A stretch of DNA of 64,000 nucleotides from Haliclystus octoradiatus (taxonomy: Eukaryota; Cnidaria; Staurozoa; Stauromedusae; Haliclystidae): positions 2,802,001 to 2,866,000 of the forward strand of contig OU744449.1 in NCBI GenBank assembly GCA_916610825.1. Direction: 5' to 3'. The notes below the pieces were generated by a model. That model was not told the origin of the DNA and made no database searches. It was given only the letters and a program-made list of their open reading frames with translations. How positions within the stretch are numbered: the first letter of the stretch is position 1; each line of letters begins with the position of its first letter. This document shows positions 45,345 through 56,307 of this stretch, one piece after another. The translations under genes were made by a program, and so were the position numbers.

Positions 45345-45518
45345 CATTGACCGGCGATCGCTATGAGCTCAACTTAAATTAAGCTTAGCGTAAATTCAAA
45401 GATCAATGTTAATCATGGTTCAGCATCAAGTTTTAGCATGATTTCAGGCACAAAAACAATACGAACGACGAACATGCACGTGACACTAAGCACGTAGATT
45501 GTCTCACCTGGATTGTGA
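45345..45518. mobile_element. TTAA-type MITE family member, partial
   Basis: Blocks ATTGACCGGCGATCGCTATG, GCTTAGCGTAAATTCAA and GCACGTAGATTGTC match the family at 25615 and 42229. Its ends are eroded. Confidence 0.6.
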
Positions 45519-45574
45519 ATTGCGAGTAGCTGCATCGCATCGTTGCGCATTGACAATCAATGCCTATCTATCAT

Positions 45575-45676
45575 TAGCCTGCGTCACAGACCGCGATTCA
45601 TTCACGAAAGAATAATCTATCATTCGCGATTCACCTATTCTTGTGTGAATGAATCACGGTCTGTAACGCAGACTAA
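45575..45676. mobile_element. 102-bp palindromic MITE inside the SINE
   Basis: The ends TAGCCTGCGTCACAGACCGCG and GGTCTGTAACGCAGACTAA are inverted. Eight-base flanks TCTATCAT (45567-45574) and TCTACCAT (45677-45684) form a target duplication with one change, as hAT-type transposition leaves. A longer relative is at 11204-11612. Confidence 0.8.
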
Positions 45677-45741
45677 TCTACCATGAAATCGGTTGAAATT
45701 GATCTGCAGTGTCACAGCTGAGATTAATAAGGACCATTTAA

Positions 45742-45940
45742 AGGGGCAAGATTGACCAGCGACCGCTGCGAGCACAAGTTGAATTTATGCTTAGCGTAAT
45801 TCAACCGTCTCGCTTTGAAACTATTGTTCTACGCAGGCCTAATCTGTTATAAATTCATGTCAACAATGTACATTGTGTTATGAACAATAAACATGCACAT
45901 GATCCGAAGTGCGTAGCGCCTGCCGGTCATTTTTGCTCCT
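45742..45940. mobile_element. 199-bp TTAA-flanked MITE, copy 2, inside the SINE
   Basis: TTAA lies on both sides (45738-45741, 45941-45944). The uninterrupted SINE at 32273-32603 has TTTAAA at exactly this place, confirming insertion into TTAA. The ends AGGGGCAAGATTGACC and GGTCATTTTTGCTCCT are inverted. Confidence 0.88.
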
Positions 45941-46545
45941 TTAACATCATTGCTCTAAGTGAAAAAAGTGACTCCTTTAGAAATAGCGGAGTTGTACGCG
46001 TGCCTTGGAAAAAGAGATATAGTCTCAAATACTCACTTTAAGCATGCAAACAGACAACTTCTAGAAATCAAGTCCAAACAGAGAGCTATCCAAACAAACA
46101 ATATTTAACAGTTGTCTACTGTATATTACAGTGCGGTTGAAAATCAACGGGACTTTTATTTTTTCTGGATAGAAAGGATGTTTTCATTCAAAAACTTGCA
46201 GCAATCTTCGTATGGTATATTGCTGTAAAGTTTCTGTTTTACCATGGTATCCCATTTCACTAAGTAGTATATATTCATATTAATATATAAAATATGCAGA
46301 AACCAGGCAAGGCAATCATGAAACCTATTCAATAGGCAATAAGATATTCAATAGGGTTATAAATCATTGTATTTATATTTTACTAAGATTCTAGAACTGT
46401 GTAAACTAGGGTGCAACAAACAATTTTTACAATGTCGATGGTGTATTTTGTCAATTCAATAAAACCTAAAAGAACTCTCACGAGTAAGGGCCAGCTGCTT
46501 CATATAGAGACCAACAAAATGTTGCAATATATAATATTAATATAA

Positions 46546-46662
46546 GACATTCATATTTGCTACTATTAATTTCACGCCAAGGCGATCATCAGACAATTTA
46601 ATCGGATTAAATATGCTGATGATCGCCTTGGCGTGAAACTGATAGTAGCAAATATGAATGTC
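46546..46662. repeat. 117-bp palindrome with two decayed hammerhead cores
   Basis: GACATTCATATTTGCTACTA at the left is mirrored at the right about centre 46604. Each arm holds CTGATGA, the stem CGCC/GGCG, then GAAA. The plus arm also has stem III ACT/AGT (46638-46646) and triplet GTA, but no stem I pairing next to the core. The minus arm has lost stem III. It shares the hammerhead layout of 13301-13490 but a different stem I sequence. Confidence 0.7.
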
Positions 46663-46833
46663 TGATTTTTTCGTTTATTCACACAGCAAAAAATGAAAAA
46701 CTTATTTCAAGCAAAATATTGCTTATATTAAGCAAAATAATTAATTATTAAATGCATTATTAAACAGCTCTGCATTTATGGCATCGAACACTATTGAAAC
46801 AGCAAAAACAACATAAGTACCTTGATATTACTA

Positions 46834-47010
46834 CAGTCAAACCTGTTATAACGGTCACCTCTATACATCGGCCACCTGTCTATAGCGGTCACTGTTTCAA
46901 TGTCTGAAATAGTATTTTCTATTGGATCAAACCTGTATATAAAGGCCACCTGTCTATAGTGGTCAATTTATCTACCTCTCTTAGCTGGCCGTTATATACA
47001 GGTTTCACTG
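46834..47010. mobile_element. Pogo/mariner-like MITE, copy E (best copy)
   Basis: 177 bp with TA at both flanks (46832-46833, 47011-47012). Terminal repeats CAGTCAAACCTGTTATAACGG and GGCCGTTATATACAGG-TTTCACTG are inverted. No coding. Confidence 0.88.
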
Positions 47011-47012
47011 TA

Positions 47013-47779
47013 ATATTAATATATATTATATTTGCCACGTGCCAAGGCAGCGAAGTTCACAAATAAAGGACAATTAGGGCAATCGAAGTTCAAAGTAAGA
47101 CAAGGGAACAACTCTCAGTCAATTCAATGAAAAAATCGTACTATTGAGTTATTTAGTACTCAAAAGAATATAACATTCAACAAGAATACTTACCTTTGGA
47201 GTATTTCACAAAGTTTGCAAGAGTTTTTGGAACAGTCTTTGGGGTCAATTTTCAAGAGCATTGTTGGCATGAATTGTGTCCTCAAGAGCCAAAGATTGAA
47301 CACCAAAAACGTGTTCACTTTACTATTTATATGAAACAATTAGCCAATCAAGTTAAAGTTACTTGTTGCAAATAAGGAATTTCCGTTACTTTTTTCGAAC
47401 AGTAACACGACATCTTCTTTAAAGGAAGTCAAAATACTAAAGCCAATAAATTCATTGATTGCACGACACCATACATCATACTGCTTGACTTTAACAATAT
47501 GACATTTCAAATAAAGGCGTGGCTTTTTTACATTTCAAAGACGCTCAGCAGATAGTTATTGAAAATAGTCTAGAACTATTCAGCATGATATTCTGAACAA
47601 GTTAGAGACAGAAAATATCTTTGGCGTGACGCTTTTAGCATTTGAGTAGCAAACATGATTGTCTGATTTCTGACTTTATATTTTATATATTACTAAAAGC
47701 TCTGCTGTATAGCATTGAGCCCTATGTTCAATCAGTAAGACAACTTACACCATACTATATGTAGTATTCATAACGTGCC
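47013..47779. other. Unassigned, with hammerhead-family scraps at the end
   Basis: About 47620-47680 has GGCGTGACGCTTTTAGCATT and GAGTAGCAAACATGATTGTC, matching the outer arm of the 46546 palindrome without its ribozyme core. The GCTCTGCTGTATAG repeat follows at 47697. The rest shows nothing recognisable. Confidence 0.45.
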
Positions 47780-47957
47780 TGATTTTTTAGTTATATAGAA
47801 ATTCCCCTTAATTCGAAGTTTCGTTTGCTAGAGTATTCATAGTTATAGTATGAATTTTCGTTCAAAGTTATGGGCAAGCAAAGGAAGGTGCCTAATTTTA
47901 CAGTTGTTTAAAAATTCCCCTTAATGGCCTTAATTCGAATTTTCGTTTGTTGTTCAA
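47780..47957. repeat. Tandem repeat array, inverted version of 45098-45330
   Basis: Reverse-complement copies of the AGGCACCTTC...GGGGAATTTC unit. With the forward array it brackets about 2.5 kb centred near the 46546-46662 palindrome. Confidence 0.6.
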
Positions 47958-48110
47958 CTTTTTTAATAAAATCGATCATATACCGCGATTATATTCAACA
48001 ATGTTCACAGTAACAATAGTTGTGATAATCTATAATAATTAGTTCAAAATACTTGACATTTTAACGTTTACTTTGAATTCCTTTTAATTTAATTAATCTA
48101 TCATTTCACA

Positions 48111-49830
48111 CAGGCGCGGATCCAAGGGGGGGCAAAAGGTGCTTGAGCACCAGTCAGATTTTCAAAGCTGTGATGTTGCCGCAATGACGTAATTTGATAT
48201 TGCCATAGAAACGGACGATTTTTGCGTTTGCCATATTTTGCTGCTGATAGCAGTCCCGAACTCTCTCAGTGAACGATTTCATTGGGTCAATGATTCAAAG
48301 CAATCTTCCAATCAGCAACAAGGGCTGAGCACCCCTGGAAATCTAAAAGCCAATCGTATGTCGTCTTTGAGCACCAGTCAGAACAATCAACATTCCATTC
48401 TCGCTTTCGCCCAATCGATTCAACCAATCATATTCTCTAAATTAGGAATCTCAGGAATTTGAGCACCAGTGAGCACCAGTGAGCACCTTCATTGCTTTTT
48501 TAGTGCTAGAATTAGAATGACGTCAAGTAATCAAAGACAATACAAAGTCCGACTGTGTTGTTCTCAACTTCGTGTTAACTTATCAAGTCTAATCAAGTCA
48601 AGTTGTTATGCCTTCCACTTTTGCAAGCATGGCGTCTAGGAAAGCTTAACATTATCTTGCTGCGCTATTACAGAATCTGCTCTATATTGATAATTTAACA
48701 TGTAATTTAAAGAAGAAAGTTCCAGTCGACAAAAGCTAGCTGATTCAAGACTTATTATCAACCTTTCAATGTAAAAAATCAGCACAAGGAAACAAGAAGT
48801 TTGAGAAATGTAAATAAAATTCGCAGAATTGCAAGAAGAACTCATTTTCCTATCAAAAATTGGAAGCGCTATTGCATGCATTATCACAAGAGGTTAGTAG
48901 ATAAGTTAGTAGTCTTTATTTTGACTTTAAATTCACTGGTTTCAATATTTTATTGTAGCCGACTACCGTATGTTTGAGATCTGTAGTTACATATTTTGGT
49001 TGTGGATCCTCTTCTCGTTTCCAACAAAGGTCTATAAGGCCTGATAAATAGGCCCACTTCTACAGGCCTAATAAATTATTGTATCATTATGTCCATTTAG
49101 TTTCAGCACACATATTCAGATGATCTTACGATAACACATTGACATAATTCCAGCCTGAATGAATAATGATTGGCTGCAAACCCTTCCATTTGCGCCGTTG
49201 TCGCCTGTTGGTAGACCCCTCCAGCTCAGGGTAGGCTTGCTGTCTTGCTGATGTCTAGTGACAGGGAAAATACATCTGTTTTCGATTCCTTTTTTGTAGA
49301 ACGTCTATTGATGTTGACGGATTGCCCCTATAATTCATTTGTGTACATGCATTCAAAACCTTTTACAACTGGATGTAATAATTACAATTTTAAACATCAG
49401 AAGATTTATATAACTTTTTGTTTTACAATTATAACTACTGATTATGATGTCTAAATAGTTTATTTGAATTCAAGTAGCTGTTAATTATTTCGCATTTAAA
49501 ACGTTTTATTCATAATGTATACTGTATAGCCTGTCTGAGTGCATGCATATCTAATTAAGCACAAGGTGAATAAAATACATTTTTAATTTTTTCTGTGTTT
49601 TTTATTGTGTTTATTTATTTAATGGTGTAATATTTGATCATCTAAGCTTTATAATTACGTTGAAATATTGCTGATGGAGTTACGAAAGTGGTGTCACAGC
49701 CCTTCAATAGCTTTTGAATACCAAAATTTTTCCGGGGGGGCAGGCCCCCGGGCCCCCCTACACGACGGGGCTTCGCCCCTTTATTGTCCCCTTTCAGCAC
49801 CAGTCAGATTTTCAGCTGGATCCGCCCCTG
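48111..49830. mobile_element. Non-autonomous hAT element, complete, with 8-bp target duplication
   Basis: ATTTCACA occurs directly on both sides (48103-48110 and 49831-49838). The termini CAGGCGCGGATCCA and TGGATCCGCCCCTG are inverted, as in hAT elements with CAGGGGCGG ends. Just inside both ends and elsewhere is the subterminal motif GAGCACCAGTCAGATTTTC or GAGCACCAGT. No transposase reading frame is seen in the 1720 bp. The sharp target duplication suggests moderate or young age. Confidence 0.9.
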
Positions 49831-49839
49831 ATTTCACAG

Positions 49840-51367
49840 TATTCATATTATGAACTTGCAAACGCGCGACTACGTTCAAACGAATTCGTTTAATTTCACA
49901 AACGCGCTTTTTCGTGTGATCTCTCTATTATAGATTAAGATTATCTTAATCTTTCTTTTTAATCCTTTTTCAGCTGTGATGTTATGCATTCGAGTCTCTG
50001 ACGAAGTTTTATCAGCAAATTTCGAAGCAGTAAGTTTTGAACAATATTCCTCTTAAAATAGCCAGACATAAGAACCAACCAATCAGCTTGCAGGATTCTG
50101 ATGTATTAAGAAAATTATAATAAAGGAGGCTGAAGAGATTAATTAATTATGCACAAAGACTCATGTAATTAATCAGTGGAATCTATATAGTGTATTACAT
50201 AATTCAAGAAATTTAAAGTTCTGATAAGTTTTAAAATTATAAATAGGAGATTATAACTATAAACATAGGATAAGTGTCAAAAATCAGACATACTTAGAGA
50301 TGACAATGACGCTTAAGGTAATAAAATAAATCTCGTTGGGATACACTCTTAAGCCTCCGCTTATATACTAAGGATTATTAAGCTGTGTAAACTATAAGCG
50401 GCAATAAAAACTTTTACAATATATCAAAAGTCTCAAAAGAAGACTAACCAAAGTTCAATATGTGGCATGGTCCAAAAAGGTTCAGCTTCGGGAATCCTAG
50501 ACAATTTCAATATTTTCTTCTGAATTTCTTTGTTGATGTTTGCGGACCAATAAATCATTAAAATAATCACTTTTCTTCTGAATTTGAACCTTCCGGAATC
50601 TAGGATTCCAGGATGCCTACTGTTGTCGGACCCTGATACGTGGAACAAATCCATTATCAGTATTATATTTATCATTACTGTTCGGTACAGTTCATAGATA
50701 CTTTTTTACAGACAATACCATCAGTCAATAACAATTGTTCCGCGTTTGCACAGATGCATGTTCTTGGCAAATTATTTTCCAAAGAAGTAGTATACTGACC
50801 TCTGTCCTAAGTTGGGATTAACCTTTGAACTGACCTCATGTATAATTGGATGTAATAACATTCATATAGGCGAAGACGCGACGAAGTTCAATTAAATTTC
50901 ATCAATGGGTTCAAGGGTTGTAAAAATTAAAAAAAATCGAACATGTAAAAATCGGAGCAAGATCGATATTATGCAACTTTGTTGTGTCGATTCGGAGTGT
51001 TCCCAACAATCGACTTAACTTAACACCAGTAAACGGCATATTACTATATATTTAAGAATTGTTTTTATAGTTCGGAAAATTGCATATTGATGCAGCTATA
51101 TATTTGGTTAAAAAGGAATGTGAATTTATCTCTAATGCTAAAGTAGTAAATATTCCTGGTCCTTATATAATGGAATCATACAACAGACATACAATATTAG
51201 GTCTATAATCTTTATACACATTTAATATTTAATTACTAAAATATCTATCAATTGAAAAAAAAATGTATACAAATAAATGATGATATATAAGATTATATTT
51301 GTCAAACATAGGAAAATATAGTTTAAAAATTTCGACTATCTTCAATTGTTAGGTTATGCCTTGCTCC
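49840..51367. other. Intergenic, downstream of transporter B
   Basis: At about 50440-50645 is a dispersed repeat with TTCTTCTGAATTT, CTTCCGGAATCTAGGAT and TACTGTTGTCGGACCCTG blocks, also seen in pieces at 9175-9350, 11035-11210, 13795-13930 and 22020-22100. The rest is AT-rich and unassigned. Confidence 0.5.
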
Positions 51368-52924
51368 TTATGCCTGCCTTGCAGGTGATGGAAATCCATT
51401 GTGATTATCAAAGTTAGGTTTCTTACGTAATCTTATTCTACGAGGTTTAAGATAATTGTTAATATTTCCAATTAAAAATATAAATAATAATAAATATATG
51501 ATTAGAATAACAATAGAGCAATATAATATATTATCAAACCACAATTTAACAAAAAAACCAGAGCAAACAAGTCCTATAGAACGAAGCAATGTTCTAAAAC
51601 CTTCGGCATATCCTACCATTTCTAACGGTATAAATTTGCAACATAACGACGGAGATACGACGTTTTCCAGCACCCAAGAAGCAGAACCAAACACAATCCA
51701 AATATAATAAATAAATAAAAGATTTTTATCGGTTGAAACTTGATCTTGTATCCATAATAAAAATCCAGGAATAATTAATTGGAAAAATGACAAAATCATC
51801 AATGGATAAAAATCATTTCCTTTTCTTTGAAGTAAAATAATTATTCCATTTGTAACTAGTAAAATTGACCCTGTGAGAACGTAAATACGACTTAAATGAG
51901 GTCCAATAAAATCTAGCTAGGCAGTAGATATTAATGGAATAAGTGCTTCAAATGAGATTGCAAATGTCCAAAAAAATGTACCTAAATATAGCAAAAATAA
52001 TGATTTATTTTTTAAAAGCAAATTAATCTTGGATATGCCATTGTATGACATAGGAAATCCAGCAGTTGATGAGAAAATTGAGATGGTTGACTGTTTGAAT
52101 AAAGTAGAACTTCTACTTCCATTGCTTGATTTGTAGTCTGTAACTTTTTCCGATATCAATGAAGTATTTTCCGTTTGTGAATCTGATTGAAGTTTTGCTA
52201 TATCTCCACTGCTGCTGAGCAAACCCCAAACAAATGGTTGAATTATGAGAAGCAAAGCGCAAGTAACAAATCCAGGAGCATTAGTAGGGTGAATAAAAAA
52301 GTTGTTATAATTAAAGTTCACGTTGACAAATACAAAGTTCAACGACGGTCCGCTGATAAGGCCAACAATGAACCCAAGGTTAATCAAAGCTAATACTTTT
52401 GTAAGTTTATTTTTGTGATACATACGAGCAGTCTCTGCAACACAAATGGTATAAGCACCAATATTAATACCAGTCAAAAGTTCACTCAAAAACATCACAA
52501 TCGGTGCACTGGGAATACTGTAGATAAATATCCCAATAAATCCACATAAATTGGCTAGCGATATTAATCGTCTAACATGCCCATATTTATCCAATATATA
52601 ACCAAGTATTAAACCAGCAATTCCAGCTGTAATTTGACTTGCAACTGTAATAAGAGTAAGATATGTTGTTAAATTATTGCTTTTTATTTCTTCCAAATAA
52701 AATATAAGCTGTGATCTGCGGTTTATAAAATCAAAACCCAATATAAAGAGCTGCAAACCGTAAACAAGACTGCTCAAAACTCTCCGAGCACTATTGGACT
52801 TTATCGAGTACATAAATGAAGTCATTGACTGTTTAAAACTGAGACCAGACCTATTTTCTTGACTTATCCATGGTCGCTTTTTCAAATTTGCCTTATGGCA
52901 TTTATTCAAATTGATCGGTTTCAT
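51368..52924 (-). pseudogene. Major facilitator transporter, paralogue B, with one in-frame TAG
   Basis: It aligns end to end with paralogue A in the opposite orientation. The start at 52924 (MKPINLNKCHK) matches A's start (MQPSKLSKCRK); an upstream in-frame ATG at 52993 also exists. The frame is open for 335 codons, then TAG at 51919-51917 stands where A has CAG (Gln). It is open again for 182 codons to TAA at 51370-51368, with all downstream TM segments intact. A single C-to-T change explains it. The following bases are CTAG, a context known to promote stop read-through after UGA in animals. It could be a very young pseudogene, a polymorphic null allele, a read-through gene or a sequencing error. 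Confidence 0.85.
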
Positions 52925-52999
52925 TTCTGATTGACGTAAACTGAAGTTATCTGATGTGCAGTGTTTCAGAACCGGAATGGTCAGCTCATACAAAATGTA

Positions 53000-54061
53000 T
53001 GGTAATTTGAATTATGATGCATTGGACCTTCAGTACGCTCATAAGGTGGGGACTAAATCCTTTGTCTATACTTCTATAGCTCTTATTTCCTATATTACAA
53101 TGAAATTTGTAGACAAGAGAATAACTTCTTTTATCCCAAGTGTTTAAAACTATTGTTTCCAACAATGGTTCGTTTGTCCTTTGGCAAAACAAAAGGAAAT
53201 AAAATATCATTTCTCAAAGCTTTTCGTATGTGAGGTCCCTGTGATTCCAACCATAATTATTGCAGTTCTAACGAAAATTTCTCAAGCTAAAACGCTGAAT
53301 ATTCCCCACCTCTCTATTTCCTTCATTAAATAAAACAGTCCCTTATTAGCTATATACAGCCTATATGCAATACCTAAGACATTTAAATATAACTTGATAC
53401 ATTGATTGCGCTATGCATTTAAAAACATAACATTTTATAAGATTAACTATTGTACTTAAATGAGCAGTTTTTGCTTTCAAAAGAGAACCAAGGCGTCGTA
53501 TCACGATGGTATCACTATAGAACTTTTTCACATGTTCCCAACCAGTCCCTCGAGAATTATTTAAAGAAAAGATTTATAAACCTGATGGTGTATTTCGAAA
53601 AGACTGTGACCTCGGAATGTGTTGTTTATATGCTACATCAACATGATCGATGTGAAAAAGCTTTTCCAGAACCAAACAATTGATAATCAGTTATGCAACC
53701 TAAAAGAGTTTAGTATTAGGATCCAACTGCGTTTGAAGAAAAGAATCTATATTTAATAGTTCCGAAATATTTCCGTTTTATAGTTGTTTTGATCTGCAAG
53801 AAAAAAATTGTGAGCAATGCTCCACAAAGAATTGTCTCCTTATTGTTGTTCTGATATTGCATAATATTGACATACCTTTTAATTAATACCGTAATTCTGA
53901 AATTACTGCCCCTCCCCCCCCCCATTTGGCAAGTTGGCAGCCTCATGAAATTACTGATGTTTAAATATTGTAAGGTCCGACTGATCTGTCCGAAAACTAC
54001 ATGGACGATATGAGTACGTCTTAAACACGTCATATTTATAATGTTGACATACCACATATTG
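53000..54061. other. Upstream flank of transporter B, unassigned
   Basis: AT-rich. No repeat family or protein recognised; a C-rich run lies near 53910. Confidence 0.35.
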
Positions 54062-54560
54062 GCAGCATTCTTCTATTTCTAGAGGTAAGCTGTTTTCGCT
54101 AAGAGTTTGATTGTAAATGCTCTTTACTGATCTCAACTGCGACATTGAAAATCGATTTCAAAACAACTTAGGGCATGGGGGTGAGCTAGACTTAAAGGGT
54201 ATTTTCTCAAAAACATTTTCTCGATGCACGTGGAAGATACGTCTCCACGGTGGTTCAACAGCTGAATTCGAGACACTGGAATCAAATTTATTTTAATACC
54301 GAAACATAAGATGACAATAACCATCATATTTGATAGAATAAGAGAAGTAAGGATGGATACTAATAATTTTATGTCATTAGTTTCTGTTTTTGAAAAGCAC
54401 TTCTTGCCCCCTCTCGCTCTCTCTTTAAGGGCAAGAGGGCAGTCACCCCGCTGCTCTGGCGTCCCTGGGCAGACATGCCTCGATTGTCAATGCGCAGCGA
54501 TACGCCGCAGCTATTCATAATGAAAATGCAATCCTTTCTGGACCATTCCATTCGCCAACA
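54062..54560 (-). mobile_element. SINE body fragments separated by about 310 bp
   Basis: 54062-54165 and 54474-54560 match consecutive parts of the SINE body of 6878-7237 (TCTATTTCTAGAG, GATCTCAACTGCGAC; then CGATTGTCAATGCGCAGC, CTGGACCATTCC). The sequence between them is foreign and unidentified. Confidence 0.65.
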
Positions 54561-54665
54561 CAAAGTGACAGTGATTCATTAATGAGACTCAGTTCAGAAC
54601 ATACTCGATATATTCAAATATGTAATTTGTGAAACGCATGCATGGTTTGATATACATCTATATAT

Positions 54666-54903
54666 CTCCCACGAAACAAAAGACGTATTCAAGAAGTCCT
54701 CACAGCGTCGTAGATCGGTCCTATATAGGTACTGCGCGACATTTTACGACTTCCTGAATCGGCCGTATTTGTGGTTAGTAAAAGACTTTCGTAGGACGTT
54801 GTGAGAAGACTGATATAGGCAAAATTTGGGACTTAACGATGACCTTTATAGGACCCCGATTGTCATCAGTACGCAGTAGGACGTTTTTGGTCTCCATGTG
54901 GGA
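54666..54903. mobile_element. 238-bp TIR element (TCCCACGAAAC ends)
   Basis: TCCCACGAAACAAAAGACGT at the left and ACGTTTTTGGTCTCC then ATGTGGGA at the right are imperfect inverted repeats. The interior is GC-richer than its neighbours and non-coding. Only one copy is seen. Confidence 0.5.
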
Positions 54904-54904
54904 C

Positions 54905-56300
54905 ATGCCTTGGAGATATTTCCAACAAATTTAGCAGTATTCAACCTCGTTTTAGAACTTTGTGCCTTTGTTTCTACTAATGATTCTCGATGCAATCGAT
55001 CAGCTCTTTCCTGTTCTACTCCTGATTAGTCTGCTTCAATACATTGTAAATTATCTTAATTTAATGCAATAGATGGTCTATGTCTACGTTTGAGTCTCAC
55101 CCAATGAGTCCTTCCATTGACCATAGGAGACTTTCGTTGTGTTTGGGCAGTATCATATATCATATTTCGATTTGGCAATGTCATGCAGCTCTAGTTTTTA
55201 GCTGAGCACATTATGTAGAGACGGATGTGGAGAACTAACCTTTATACTTGTCTTCTTCTATTGTCTCTATATATACCTACCTTCCTTGAGTGTTTTGAGC
55301 AATCGTCTATAGGCCTCCCTCTATAAGTTTTGCCCAACTGACAACTATTTCTAGTTTCTCTTTTATATTAGGGAGCAGTTGTTGGGATGAAGATGGAGCC
55401 CCTAATGATCAGGCAGCTTTCTCGTTGCACTTTCTGGTCTTGAATGTTTTTTTTGTAGCTGCAATTGATAAGGATAAACCGGATCTGCTGGACTTGGTAT
55501 GGGTAGCGACATTAGTGGTAATAGCGGTGTGGTTGAAACAGCATTTCGATGTGGGAGTTTTATTCCTTGTATATGAGTCTAAACAACAGCTTATCATGCT
55601 TATAGAGTCAAATAAAAATGGCAACAATGAAAACGATTTATTATAAGCATCTGTTCTGATATCATTATTTTCTGCAATGCTATTTCGAGAGTATTGTCAT
55701 TTCATCCATCAATATAGCCATAGACGGTGCTTGTTTCGCCTGCATCTGTACCATTAGGCCCATTAGGTGTTGTTGCACTATAAAATATTAGTTTTGTTGT
55801 GATATACGCTGTTGTTCGTCTCTTTGATTAGTATAGTGTTACTGTATAGGATAAATGATTTATCTTGTAAAGTATGATAGTTTTTAAGAATTTGAATTAT
55901 TTGTATGCTATGGAAATAAAATTGGCATAGTTGCTAGACTTTTTCTTATCATCAAAATTTATTTCACAATTCTTAATTGTAGCATTTAAAGAGGATTATT
56001 TTTTTCATTTGTTAAATTTCACACGCATACAAAGCTATTGGAAACATAAAAATACTGTAAATTGTAGAGTAAAGTTGAATTTGAACAATGGAATTTGGAC
56101 CCCAAAAAAGTAGCACGTCCACGTATGGCCATGATTGGAAGGTACCACGCCCCCCGTGTAGAAATTACTATTTATCTTCGATTAGATCTAAGATTTATTA
56201 CATTCCTTGCTCGTTATGTTCATAAAGACGCGAACAATTATATCACGTTAGAGCTAACCATACTTTACATTCGAATTGTTTATAACATACATCTGGAATA
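54905..56300. other. Intergenic, no assigned gene
   Basis: About 55410-55640 stays open on both strands (around 72 residues each), but neither product resembles a known family. The rest is AT-rich. Confidence 0.35.
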
Positions 56301-56307
56301 TTAATTA

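Larger units (their letters stand above)
45505..46015 (+). mobile_element. tRNA-SINE body interrupted by two MITEs
   Basis: Pieces at about 45505-45574, 45677-45737 and 45945-46015 align in order with the body of the SINE at 6878-7237, in reverse relative to it. The interruptions are the 102-bp element 45575-45676 and the 199-bp TTAA element 45742-45940. The tRNA head is not present. Confidence 0.8.

Noticed and set aside
46616-46665. C/D-box snoRNA (TGATGA as box C, CTGA as box D)
   Set aside because: The same TGATGA sits in a hammerhead arrangement (stem II, GAAA, stem III, NUH) and is repeated in mirrored form; the terminal stem expected of a C/D snoRNA is absent.
48238-48462. 74-codon open frame as a hAT transposase remnant
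   Set aside because: It has no hAT dimerisation or RNase H-like motif and consists largely of the subterminal GAGCACCAGT repeat.
49672-49700. Hammerhead-like CTGATGGAG...CGAAA
   Set aside because: The essential core adenosine is replaced (CTGATGG) and there is no stem I or stem III.
52987-52993. Upstream ATG at 52993 as the start of transporter B
   Set aside because: The N-terminus of paralogue A aligns with the second ATG at 52924, and the extra 23 residues have no counterpart in A or C.
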